Origin: Luminiphilus sp051201685
GTDB lineage: Bacteria; Pseudomonadota; Gammaproteobacteria; Pseudomonadales; Halieaceae
Direction of reading: 5' to 3'
Length of the DNA: 64,000 bases
Assembly (NCBI RefSeq): GCF_051201685.1
Contig: NZ_CP179213.1
Span: 3,100,001-3,164,000 of the forward strand
Part shown: positions 54,900-63,506 of the stretch, one piece after another
How positions within the stretch are numbered: position 1 is the stretch's first letter
Layout of the letters: each line of letters begins with the position of its first letter
The notes under the pieces: model-generated
What the model saw: the letters and a program-made list of their open reading frames with translations, nothing else
Told to the model about the DNA's origin: nothing
Database searches by the model: none
Translations under genes and position numbers: made by a program

Positions 54900-56583
54900 T
54901 GCTGGTTCGATTCAGGTCTCTGACACTGATTCAGACCTTTATCGCAAGCAAGGGGCGTGGGGGGAACAAATACTCTCTGACTTCCTCACGACCCATGCCA
55001 AACAAAATCCCCAGCGTGAAGCCTTAGTTGAACCGCCAAATAAAAAAAGCTTTTTGGGCGCCAAGCCTCGGCGTTTTACCTGGGCTGAGCTCTCTGACGT
55101 TGTAAATCAGCTGACCCGAATTTTGTCGGACGCGGGATTAGGGCGAGGTGACATTGTCATCGTTCAGCTGCCCAACACCTGGGAGAATGTGGCCGCCCTT
55201 TTTGCCATTACGCGCCTGGGCGCGATCATGAGTCCATTGTCGCTGCAAAGCCGTGCCCTTGAGTTAAATCATGCGATCGCCACATTGGAGCCAAAGCTTT
55301 ACCTTTGCAGCCGGGGGTACCACAACCACAATCACTTCACATACTTTGCAAACAACGCCGTGGGCTTTGAGGGGCAGGCTGTCGCCATCGAAGATCTCAC
55401 GCCGCAGATCAACACTACGCAAAGGGTAAACCCAGAAAAAGTTTCTGACCTTCAGCAACAAGCCCACCCCAATGACATTGCAACGCTCTGCTGGACATCA
55501 GGCACTGAAGGCCGACCAAAAGCCGTTCCCAGGACGCACAACAACTGGCGGGCCAGCGCGATAGGGGTCAGCGATGGCTTCGGCATGGATAACCAAGCTG
55601 AACGTATTTTGCTGCCCTTTCCTCTTATCAATACGGCTGCGATTGGCGGCGTGATCATGCCCTGGCTATACAACGGCGGCACATTAGTCCTCCACCAACC
55701 CTTTGACATCGATATTTTGAGCCGGCAGATTGTCGAGGAACGCGTCTCAGTCACCTTGGCCTCACCCACCGTATTACTCGCGCTGCTGAAATCAAATTTC
55801 ATCAAAGAGGCGAAGGCCGAGCTCTGCCTCCGCGCCGTCGGGTGTGGCTCAGCCGCCCCGAGTGCGGCTCTGTTGAGTCATTATGAAGACCAGCTGGGCA
55901 TCAGCATTATCAACATGTTTGGTGCTAACGAAGGGACGCTACTCTGTAGCGATCGACAGTTAGTGCCCAATGCCCAAGCACGTGCCACAGTGTTTCCCCG
56001 AGTGGGCTACTCGGATGTGGTCTGGCCAAATCGCGCCGCCAACTGGCTCCAGTCAAAATTGTTAGACCCTGAGACGGGCGTGGAAATCACCACCACCGAA
56101 AAGGTTGGCGTTCTTGCCGTCAAAGGCCCTTCGATTTTTCCCGGCTATTTCAACCAGGGTCACCTTGACCGTTCCACCTTCACCGAAGATGGCTTCTTTC
56201 AAACGGGGGATTTATTTGAGATCTGCTCTGATGAACAGGGAGCCCGCCTCCTCAAAGTTATTGGTCGTAAAAAAGAGTTGGTGATCCGGGGTGGCTATAA
56301 TATCTCGCCTCTGGAAGTGGACTCAGCCTTAGCTGAGCTTCCCGGTGTAGTCGAACTCGCCACAGCCGGTATCCCAGATGCCACTTATGGCGAGCGCCTC
56401 TGCCTTTATCTGGTACCGCAGCCAGGCGTACAGATCACATTATCGTCAGTTCATGATTTTCTCAGGGCACAAGGACTCGCCAAAACAAAATGGCCTGAAC
56501 AATTGGTGATGGTCGACATCCTGCCAAGAAACGCATTGAATAAGGTGTTGCGAAGGCAGCTGGCCCCAACAGGGGCCTCATAA
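54886..56583 (+). CDS. Acyl-CoA ligase 2 of the carotenoid-oxygenase cluster
   Basis: 565 residues, paralog of ligase 1. AMP loop LCWTSGTEGRPKAVPRTHN; MFGANEG in place of YGxTE; FFQTGDLFEICSD, KELVIRGGYNISPLEVD; last Lys in PRNALNKVLRRQL. The frame could start at GTG 54877; ATG 54886 has the better-placed AGGCAG. It overlaps the end of the SDR gene by 14 bp, so DUF1295, SDR and ligase are one operon. Convergent with carotenoid oxygenase 3. Confidence 0.9.
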   Translation: MIKANAGSIQVSDTDSDLYRKQGAWGEQILSDFLTTHAKQNPQREALVEPPNKKSFLGAKPRRFTWAELSDVVNQLTRILSDAGLGRGDIVIVQLPNTWENVAALFAITRLGAIMSPLSLQSRALELNHAIATLEPKLYLCSRGYHNHNHFTYFANNAVGFEGQAVAIEDLTPQINTTQRVNPEKVSDLQQQAHPNDIATLCWTSGTEGRPKAVPRTHNNWRASAIGVSDGFGMDNQAERILLPFPLINTAAIGGVIMPWLYNGGTLVLHQPFDIDILSRQIVEERVSVTLASPTVLLALLKSNFIKEAKAELCLRAVGCGSAAPSAALLSHYEDQLGISIINMFGANEGTLLCSDRQLVPNAQARATVFPRVGYSDVVWPNRAANWLQSKLLDPETGVEITTTEKVGVLAVKGPSIFPGYFNQGHLDRSTFTEDGFFQTGDLFEICSDEQGARLLKVIGRKKELVIRGGYNISPLEVDSALAELPGVVELATAGIPDATYGERLCLYLVPQPGVQITLSSVHDFLRAQGLAKTKWPEQLVMVDILPRNALNKVLRRQLAPTGAS

Positions 56584-56620
56584 ACTTTAAACACGAATCC
56601 TGTGAAAGCGGGCCTATAAA

Positions 56621-58186
56621 TCAGCGCGCCTCGGTATCAGATCGAAGGTCGACACCATCGACCCAGGTCGCATGAAAGCCGACGTTGAATCGCCGCGGCA
56701 TACGCACCGTCGCAATAGGCCCCTTTGCAATGTTCCTGGCATCAAAAATTAAACAGCGTGAAATCCAGTCGTTGCGGCTATGCGTGTAGGTGATGACGTA
56801 GCCGTCGTCCTCAGCCAGCTCACCGCACACCCCGCTTCGCGGCGCAAAGCACGACTCACTGCCGCTCACGCCCTCACCGTAGTCATATCTTTGATATTCG
56901 TTGGTTTCAAAATCGTACTTAACAAGCGCATCAAACGTCTGACAGCGCCCCTCTACACCCTCCCCTTTTGGTGGCTCGGGCAGTAATTGAAGATAAGAAA
57001 AGCGACTAGGGATGCCCAGATAGCGGTTGTTAATCGTTGGAAACTCTAGGTTGAGATCGTTCAATGCGCGCTCTTGCGTCAATCCCGTCATCAAATCGAA
57101 CCGCCACTCATAAAGTTGATGGGTTCGCCGACGTTCAGCAAGCTGGGAGGCTAAGGGGCCGTCCTCAGGATCCCGATTACCACCGGGGTTAGACTGACGG
57201 CAGCCAATCATGACCACACACTGACCCTCCTCCCAGCAATTCACCACGTGTAGTACATAGCAGGGCTTTGCCTCAAACCAACGCACATTGTCGGTTTCCG
57301 CGTAGCGTGGTATCAGGCCAAATCTCGCCGGCACATCATGGTGAAAGCGAACAACGCGCTTTTTGTGTCGCGCGAGTATTTCTGCATCATGAAAATAAGG
57401 CAGGTCATGCAAGATAGAATAGCGCTCGGTAATCCCAATATCGTGAGGTGATCTGGGACCCGGAAGGTCGATAGGAACGTCAGTCCTGATACCCTTTGCC
57501 GCATTAGCCACCCCATAGGTCATGAAGGGCTTGGTGTCTTTATAATTGAAAAAGATGAGATCACCCGTGCGTGGGTCAACCTTACTGTGAGCGGATAAGT
57601 TATGGTTAAGCGTGTCGGCTAGCGTCTCTTGCCCCAAGGTCTCAAGGGTCAGCGGGTCGATAGCCTGAGGAGCTCCAGCCAGATACCAAAGACTCATTAA
57701 TTTTCCCTGATAAAAAATAACGTCAGTATTGGAGTTATCTTTAATCGGCGCACCCGGCAGATCGTGATTAAAAGGGCCGCATAATCCAGGCCAAATGCTG
57801 TGGCCCTGCTGTTCCTCTTCGAGAAAAGGCTGGGTGCGAATCCACTTTGACTTATAAGCTGCCGTGCCCCCGGATAGATAAATCGCGTGAAGCATTCCAT
57901 CGCCATCATAGTAATGATATCTGCCTGTGGGCTTAAAGCGCTGGTTTGGGCCATTGACCACATACAGCCCATCCAAGTCATCGGGTAACATACCTTGCTC
58001 AAGCGTTAAATCATTAACTGAAGCCTCGTCGGCAACAGGCGCGAAGACGCCGTGCAAATAAGGATGATCAACGCTCCAAACCCAGTCAGGCACACCTGGG
58101 GTTGGCAGACCCTCAGGTGATCGGGTGTGAATGTTTTTATGTGTAATGGACAGGTCGAAAGTCTCCTCGCTTAAATGATTAGACAT
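56621..58186 (-). CDS. Carotenoid oxygenase (RPE65 family) paralog 3
   Basis: 521 residues, longest of the three because of an N-terminal extension. All four iron His present: His200 (LSAHSKVDPRTGD), His248 (SPHDIGITERYSILHD), His313 (VLHVVNCWEEG) and His505 (GFHATW). N-terminal block YVVNGPNQRFKPTGRYHYYDGDGM. GGAG before the ATG. It lies 31 bp behind the thiolase stop on the same strand. Three paralogs within 15 kb suggest cleavage of one long molecule at several bonds or of several related compounds. Confidence 0.92.
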   Translation of the reverse strand: MSNHLSEETFDLSITHKNIHTRSPEGLPTPGVPDWVWSVDHPYLHGVFAPVADEASVNDLTLEQGMLPDDLDGLYVVNGPNQRFKPTGRYHYYDGDGMLHAIYLSGGTAAYKSKWIRTQPFLEEEQQGHSIWPGLCGPFNHDLPGAPIKDNSNTDVIFYQGKLMSLWYLAGAPQAIDPLTLETLGQETLADTLNHNLSAHSKVDPRTGDLIFFNYKDTKPFMTYGVANAAKGIRTDVPIDLPGPRSPHDIGITERYSILHDLPYFHDAEILARHKKRVVRFHHDVPARFGLIPRYAETDNVRWFEAKPCYVLHVVNCWEEGQCVVMIGCRQSNPGGNRDPEDGPLASQLAERRRTHQLYEWRFDLMTGLTQERALNDLNLEFPTINNRYLGIPSRFSYLQLLPEPPKGEGVEGRCQTFDALVKYDFETNEYQRYDYGEGVSGSESCFAPRSGVCGELAEDDGYVITYTHSRNDWISRCLIFDARNIAKGPIATVRMPRRFNVGFHATWVDGVDLRSDTEAR

Positions 58187-58217
58187 AAAGCCTTTCTCCG
58201 TGTTGATATTTTATTCT

Positions 58218-59423
58218 TCAGTCAATGCGCTCAATAAGAATTGCAGTGCCAGAACCCGCTGCACCGCTCGTCGCAACAACGCCCAGGGTTTGCTGGCGAC
58301 GCTCAAGCTCGTCCAGCAAGACTCCCATCATGATGGCCCCTGTCGCACCCAGAGGGTGGCCCATGGCAATAACCCCGCCGTTTACATTCAGCTTCTCTGT
58401 CGGAATACCAAGATCAGCCTGCAGCTTTAAAATTGTCGCCGCAAAGGCCTCATGAATTTCAAAGAGATCAATATCATCTACCGATAGCCCCTGAGAGCGC
58501 AGCAGCTTTTCAGTGGCCACCACGCAACCCGACAAGACCTGTAGAGGCTCATCACAGGCGTTGACCATGCCCCTGATTACCGCCCGAGGACGGCTCCCTA
58601 TATCTCTCGCCAAGCTTTCAGTCCCAATGAGGACCATGGCTGCAGCATCGGCCATCGCCGGGGAATTGGCCGCCGTGTGGACATGAGAAATGGCAGTTAA
58701 ATGATCGTAGTGAGCAAGCTGCACGGCATCGGCCCCAGCCCTTCCTATTTCAGCAAAGCTTGGAGGCAACTGAGCAAGAGATTCCATGGTCGTCTGGGGA
58801 CGTATGCATTCGTCGGTACGGACGACGCACTTCTTAGTCGGATTATCAATCGCAATGATCGATTTGAAAAATCCAGCGTTGGTGGCGTGTGACGCACGCT
58901 GCTGGCTCAGCAACGCCACTTCATCCACCATCGCTCGGGATGCTCCTTGCAGCGAAGCAATAAGGTCTGCCCCACTGCCCATTAACAGGATACGTGCCGA
59001 GAGAGCGACTTTAGGGTCTGCAAAAATTGCCGCTTGGTCACTCATCATTGGAATGCGAGACATCATTTCTATCCCGCCCGCCAGCGCCACTTGCTCCTGA
59101 CCCGCGTTGATCTTCAGCGCGGCCACGTTAATTGCATCAAGACCAGATGAACAGAATCGCGTAATGGTTAGCCCGGATACTTGACTTGGAAAGCCCGCGT
59201 ACAAAGCCGATGTTTTTGCAATATTCCCGGCTTGCTCACCGTATTGAGTCACACACCCAAGAACGACTTCACCCACCAAATGCGCATCGAGACCTGTTCG
59301 CTCACAAATCGCAGTGTAAAGCGGAGCCAGCAGTTCAAAAGGCGATAAATCATGGAGACCACCGTCGGGCTTAGCCTTGCCACGGGGGGTCCGTATCGCA
59401 TCATAAATGTATGCTGGCTCCAC
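58218..59423 (-). CDS. Thiolase II-like acyltransferase with altered second Cys
   Basis: 401 residues. Nucleophile Cys91 in ITRFCSSGLDAINV, then FEIHEAFAA and GGVIAMGHPLGATG. At the C-terminus, where thiolases have CxGGGxG, this one reads SGAAGSG with Ser386 for the second catalytic Cys. The Cys normally moves the proton in thiolysis or condensation, so the activity may be slow or altered. GTG 59432 opens the frame, but GTG 59423 has GAGG 8 nt upstream and yields the usual MEPAYIYDAIRTPRGK start. Confidence 0.88.
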   Translation of the reverse strand: MEPAYIYDAIRTPRGKAKPDGGLHDLSPFELLAPLYTAICERTGLDAHLVGEVVLGCVTQYGEQAGNIAKTSALYAGFPSQVSGLTITRFCSSGLDAINVAALKINAGQEQVALAGGIEMMSRIPMMSDQAAIFADPKVALSARILLMGSGADLIASLQGASRAMVDEVALLSQQRASHATNAGFFKSIIAIDNPTKKCVVRTDECIRPQTTMESLAQLPPSFAEIGRAGADAVQLAHYDHLTAISHVHTAANSPAMADAAAMVLIGTESLARDIGSRPRAVIRGMVNACDEPLQVLSGCVVATEKLLRSQGLSVDDIDLFEIHEAFAATILKLQADLGIPTEKLNVNGGVIAMGHPLGATGAIMMGVLLDELERRQQTLGVVATSGAAGSGTAILIERID

Positions 59424-59551
59424 AAAAATCACCTCAAATAACGCGTATTAAACAGGCTTATACGCCACTGACTTGCAGCATAAAATTTTAAATTTTTCCG
59501 GTCTACTGCCTTAGTGGAGCTTCCCCCTTTCCGCCAATACAAAGTCTCCAA

Positions 59552-59577
59552 CAAAAAAGGGAGCCAGCAGGCTCCCT
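59552..59577 (-). terminator. Rho-independent terminator of the TonB receptor
   Basis: On the minus strand AGGGAGCC, TGCT loop, GGCTCCCT, then TTTTTT; stem 59558-59577. It separates the receptor gene from the thiolase gene, so the two are separate transcripts. Confidence 0.9.
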
Positions 59578-59608
59578 GTAAAAGGACATCGTTACCGGCG
59601 GAGGCCAA

Positions 59609-61849
59609 TTACTTCCAGTAGTAGTTAAAGCTCACACCATAGGTTCTTGGTGGTGCGAAAATACGTGTAGCTCCAATATACGAGCCGTCAATGTGGTGTG
59701 TCGCGTAAAGCTCATCGGTTAGGTTCTTACCCCAAAGCGACACATCCCAGCCACTGTTGGGGGCTGTGTACGTCGCCGAGGCATCAAGAACCGTAACATC
59801 CTCTTGCAAGCCACGAGGGTCGTTGTCTACTTCGAAATGGAATTCATCGGTGTAGGACGCCGTGGCAAGAAAATCGAGCGCCGCACCATTGCGCATGGGG
59901 AACCCCAGGTCGGCGGTAATCGACCAGCTGGTATCCGGTGCCCTAGGCAAGTCATTACCCTCGTTATTACCTTCAGTAAATTTGGCATCCAGCGTTGCAA
60001 AGCCTCCGCTGATCGTTAAATTTTCGCCGAGGACCAATGCGATTTCAGCCTCAATACCCTCCGAGCTCGCTTGGGCATTTGACGCCGTCAGAACACTGTT
60101 AGTCAGCACCCAAACCTGTAGATCTTCGTATTCTAAATCGAAGTAGTTGGCGTTAATGCGAAGACGATCGTCAAGCCATTGCGTCTTAAAACCCAGTTCG
60201 TAGTTTGTAGCTAGCTCAGGTTTAATCGGTGTCTCTGCAAGCTCGGGATAACGTTGAGTACCGTTGAAGGCGCCGCTTTTAAAGCCTTCAGAGTAGGTTG
60301 CGTACATCATGTGATTGTCAGTGATATGCCAATCTACCGTAGCTCTCATGGTCGTCTCACTCCACGACTCACTCGCTGCAACGGAATAAGGCGGGCTGAA
60401 GAGAGGGACCCCCGACGCAAAGACAGGTGACGAGTTAGGGACCGGCGCGGCTGTATCGTTATCGATAGACTTTTCATCGTCGGTATATCGCGCACCCAAG
60501 GTCAACGCCACGGCATCAGTAATGTTGTAAGTGAACTGGCCAAAGAATGCCATGCTCTCGTTTTTAGAATCCTGAAAAAAATCAGCAGTGCCGTCACCGA
60601 GTACCGCCAAATGCGAGGTGGGATCCCACCAAGTCGTAAATCTCTCAAACCGCTTTACATCCTCTGAAAAGAAGTAGGCGCCAACGACCCATTTCAAACG
60701 GTCGCCCTCTCCCGACAATCTAAACTCCTGAGAGAACTGTTCGGCCTCTTGCTCAGCACCATCATCAACTTCCTGTAGACCTTCCCCACCCAGACGAGCA
60801 GACAGCTGCGGGTTCAGCGCCTGCCACCAAGCTGACTCACTCTCTCGATAAGCCGTAATCGAAGTTAACTGCGCCCAATCGAAGTCGACATCAACGCGGC
60901 CCTGAAAACCCAAGATCTCCTTATTAGAGTACTGAAGCTCCTCATGATTGGCCTTTCGGGGGTCATTACCGATCAGATTATTTGAAGCCACGCCACGCGC
61001 GTAGTAGCTAGGATACAACGGCACCACGACACCGGGATAATCTGATATCTCCAAATTCATAAGGAATCGGTTATTACCGCTCGTATCGATATCGGCGTAA
61101 TCAAAGCCCAAAAGCACATCGACATTGTCTGTTGGCGTGAACAACAACTGACCGCGCACACTCTTAGTGTCTTCGTCTTCCAGATCTTGCCCAGTGGTAA
61201 TATTTTCGGCGTAACCGTCACGCTTACGAATGTTCATGGTCAGCTTACCGGCAATATTTTCCGACAGCGGGCCGTTAACATAGGCACGTAAATTACCCAG
61301 CCCATAATTGCCCGCGCTCAGGCCCACCTTTGCCTCAAATTCCTGCTGCGGCTTTTTCGTAAAAATATTGATGGCACCACCAGCAGAATTGCGACCATAT
61401 AAGGTTCCCTGAGGACCTCTCAGCACCTCAATGCGCTCTAAATCATAAAAATCTGTCGATGCACCACTGGGCCGCCCCAAATAAACGTCATCAATAAACA
61501 CCGCGACTGCAGGATCGGAGCCCGATGAGTCATTGGTGTTACCAATACCTCTCAAGAAAAGCTGTGGCTCTGTAATGTTGAAGGCTGTCATCTTGAAATT
61601 GGGTGTACGCAGCGCAACGTCCTCCATGGACACGATACCCCCCTCGTTCACGAGATCACCGCCAAAAGTGGTAATAGAGATGGGGACATCTTGCAAACTT
61701 TGCGCTCTGCGCTCTGCGGTAACGATCACTTCTTCAAGCGCTCCACTTGTTTGAGCAAAACCCGAGTGACTAACCCCCAGAAAAATTGTCGTCGTTGTCA
61801 TTAGCGCAGCTGAAAGGCTATTTATTCTGTGCATTTTTAAACCGTGCAT
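59609..61849 (-). CDS. TonB-dependent outer-membrane receptor of the cluster
   Basis: 746 residues. Signal peptide (MHRINSLSAALMTTTTIFLGVSHSGFAQ), TonB-box region LEEVIVTAERRAQSLQDVPISI, plug with RIEVLRGPQGTLYGRNSAGGAIN, barrel ending YYWK. Same receptor group as 13035-15170, the kind used for organic substrates. AAGGA before the ATG at 61849; ATG 61834 is possible. It stands at the right end of the cluster with its own terminator, and is the obvious candidate to import the cleaved compound. Confidence 0.9.
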   Translation of the reverse strand: MHGLKMHRINSLSAALMTTTTIFLGVSHSGFAQTSGALEEVIVTAERRAQSLQDVPISITTFGGDLVNEGGIVSMEDVALRTPNFKMTAFNITEPQLFLRGIGNTNDSSGSDPAVAVFIDDVYLGRPSGASTDFYDLERIEVLRGPQGTLYGRNSAGGAINIFTKKPQQEFEAKVGLSAGNYGLGNLRAYVNGPLSENIAGKLTMNIRKRDGYAENITTGQDLEDEDTKSVRGQLLFTPTDNVDVLLGFDYADIDTSGNNRFLMNLEISDYPGVVVPLYPSYYARGVASNNLIGNDPRKANHEELQYSNKEILGFQGRVDVDFDWAQLTSITAYRESESAWWQALNPQLSARLGGEGLQEVDDGAEQEAEQFSQEFRLSGEGDRLKWVVGAYFFSEDVKRFERFTTWWDPTSHLAVLGDGTADFFQDSKNESMAFFGQFTYNITDAVALTLGARYTDDEKSIDNDTAAPVPNSSPVFASGVPLFSPPYSVAASESWSETTMRATVDWHITDNHMMYATYSEGFKSGAFNGTQRYPELAETPIKPELATNYELGFKTQWLDDRLRINANYFDLEYEDLQVWVLTNSVLTASNAQASSEGIEAEIALVLGENLTISGGFATLDAKFTEGNNEGNDLPRAPDTSWSITADLGFPMRNGAALDFLATASYTDEFHFEVDNDPRGLQEDVTVLDASATYTAPNSGWDVSLWGKNLTDELYATHHIDGSYIGATRIFAPPRTYGVSFNYYWK

Positions 61850-61966
61850 ATGCTTTTTCCTTATCCAAAAAATCTTATAGTTTTTTTATGGCAGTAACAA
61901 AGAAATATCTTTTTCCCGATTTTTTCGAAGAAGATTCCAATTAATCCGAGCCTAATACGAATATTT

Positions 61967-61982
61967 GACGATAAAAATCGTC
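61967..61982. promoter_or_regulatory. 16-bp dyad upstream of the TonB receptor
   Basis: GACGAT AAAA ATCGTC, perfect 6-bp arms, with partly matching AAA/TTT flanks. It lies 118 bp upstream of the receptor start. Could be an operator or a small hairpin. Confidence 0.5.
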
Positions 61983-62057
61983 TAAATTAATTATTCTTAG
62001 GAACATCCCATAAACCGAATCCTATCTGTTCCGAGGATAATCTATCATAACGTTTTT

Positions 62058-62070
62058 TAATGCAAGCTTT
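62058..62070 (+). promoter_or_regulatory. Possible operator element, copy 3
   Basis: TAATGCAAGCTTT, identical over 13 bp to 52965-52977. Here it lies about 210 bp upstream of the TonB receptor start, in the shared upstream region. Confidence 0.35.
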
Positions 62071-62534
62071 AAGATGGGTCAAGCCCGGCCTAAGGCACTT
62101 GGCTAGTGCGAACCTAAAAAATTGCGAGAAAACCTTGCATCAAGGGGCTGGGGAGCTGTCTTTGAAGCTTGAGGCTGATTCACTAGATCGGGTTGAAAAC
62201 CAACCCATTTACACCTTACTTAGATAGAAAATGTGTCCGAAGCAACAGCCAAGCCTGAGATGCACGGTATTTGGTACTGCTGTATCCTCTTGGTTTCGTT
62301 GTGAAGCGAACCATAATGTAGCGTCCATCTACCTCGCTTAATATGGTCGTAAGTACACAGATAGTAGCGTTGGCGGTGAAAAATAAAGGCAACCCTAGTG
62401 GCAGCCGGCAATTGTGATAAAGATTCCTTAGCAGGCCCTAGCTTCTCACCTATCTGTTAAAGACAATAAAAGGGGTGGTTGCGGATTCCAGTGAATGGAA
62501 GTAACCGAAGTCTCAGTCTCAACGGAGTGTCAGT

Positions 62535-63506
62535 TTGGAGCTAGATCGACCTTTCCTACAACTCCCCTATACCTTTGATGCCTCAGCCTTGCATGACGAG
62601 GTGGCGGCACTGGAGGGTGAGTCATGGCTGCCACACCCTTCGGGGCTTGAGGGTAATAGCGCCGTGCCCCTTGTGTCGATTAACGGTGTTGCCAAAGACG
62701 GTTTTGATGGGGCAATGGCCCCCACGCCTTGGCTGCTACAGTCCCCTTATATGCTGCAGGTCGTCGCCAGCTTCAAGGAGGTGGTAGCGCGAAGCCGGCT
62801 GATGAGACTTGCGCCCGGAGCCGTAGTTCAGGAACACGTCGATTTTAATTACCACTGGTATAGCCGGGTCAGAATTCATGTACCCATTGTGACCGACCCC
62901 GCCGTTCGTTTTTTTTGCGGGCCTGAGGAAGTTCACATGGCAGCCGGTGAAAGCTGGCTGTTTGATTCGTGGCAAAGGCACCGGGTGATCAACAATAGCT
63001 CCCAAGATCGAATCCATCTCGTTATTGACATCGCGGGGTCTGCGAATTTTTGGCGAGAAGTTCGTCAGTTGCAGCGTGGCAAGGCGGCTGTGCCCGCTCA
63101 GGCCATCGCCTTCGACTCTCGAGAGCAACCCAAACTGGTTACCGAACAATTTCCCTGCGCACCGATTATGGCGCCGGGGGAAATGTCGGCGATCGTGGCT
63201 GAGCTCATGGCTGACTGTACGGCCAACGCAGACAACGATCGAGAAATACTCGAGTACTACCATGACCTGCTATTCGATTTAGTCCACGATTGGCGGCAAC
63301 AGTGGTCTTTGTATGGCTTCGCGCCTGAGGGTATTACTGGCTTTCAAGAACTTTTAGCGAGAACGCGATCTGCGTTAAAACAAGGCCCAAGGGTCTTGGT
63401 GACAAGCTCCAACAATGTTGGCATCAACCCCGTCATAATGCAGCGCATTTTGGGTGCCGCTTTACAGCCACATCGAGCTGAGGAATTTGCTACGGGTCGT
63501 AGTTAA
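62535..63506 (+). CDS. Aspartyl/asparaginyl beta-hydroxylase family protein
   Basis: 2-oxoglutarate/Fe(II) oxygenase-like protein, 323 residues. His101 and Asp103 in VVQEHVDFNYHWYSRVRIHVPI, second His149 in SWQRHRVINNS, and DRIHLVIDIAG with the 2-oxoglutarate-binding Arg. These are the iron and cosubstrate residues of the Asp/Asn hydroxylase family. C-terminal 120 residues are not assigned. TTG start with CGGAG upstream. Its end overlaps the convergent sulfotransferase gene by 17 bp. Such hydroxylases next to sulfotransferases recur in marine gammaproteobacteria; the target is not known. Confidence 0.82.
   Translation: MELDRPFLQLPYTFDASALHDEVAALEGESWLPHPSGLEGNSAVPLVSINGVAKDGFDGAMAPTPWLLQSPYMLQVVASFKEVVARSRLMRLAPGAVVQEHVDFNYHWYSRVRIHVPIVTDPAVRFFCGPEEVHMAAGESWLFDSWQRHRVINNSSQDRIHLVIDIAGSANFWREVRQLQRGKAAVPAQAIAFDSREQPKLVTEQFPCAPIMAPGEMSAIVAELMADCTANADNDREILEYYHDLLFDLVHDWRQQWSLYGFAPEGITGFQELLARTRSALKQGPRVLVTSSNNVGINPVIMQRILGAALQPHRAEEFATGRS

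Larger units (their letters stand above)
61850..62534. other. Intergenic regulatory stretch, 685 bp
   Basis: Between the divergent TonB receptor and hydroxylase genes. It is AT-rich next to the receptor and holds the dyad at 61967-61982 and the repeat element at 62058-62070. A 63-codon minus-strand frame at 62220-62411 shows no family resemblance and I leave it out. No RNA gene was recognised. Confidence 0.5.

Noticed and set aside
62220..62411. 63-codon minus-strand open frame
   Set aside because: No ribosome site or recognisable protein; in a long intergenic stretch.
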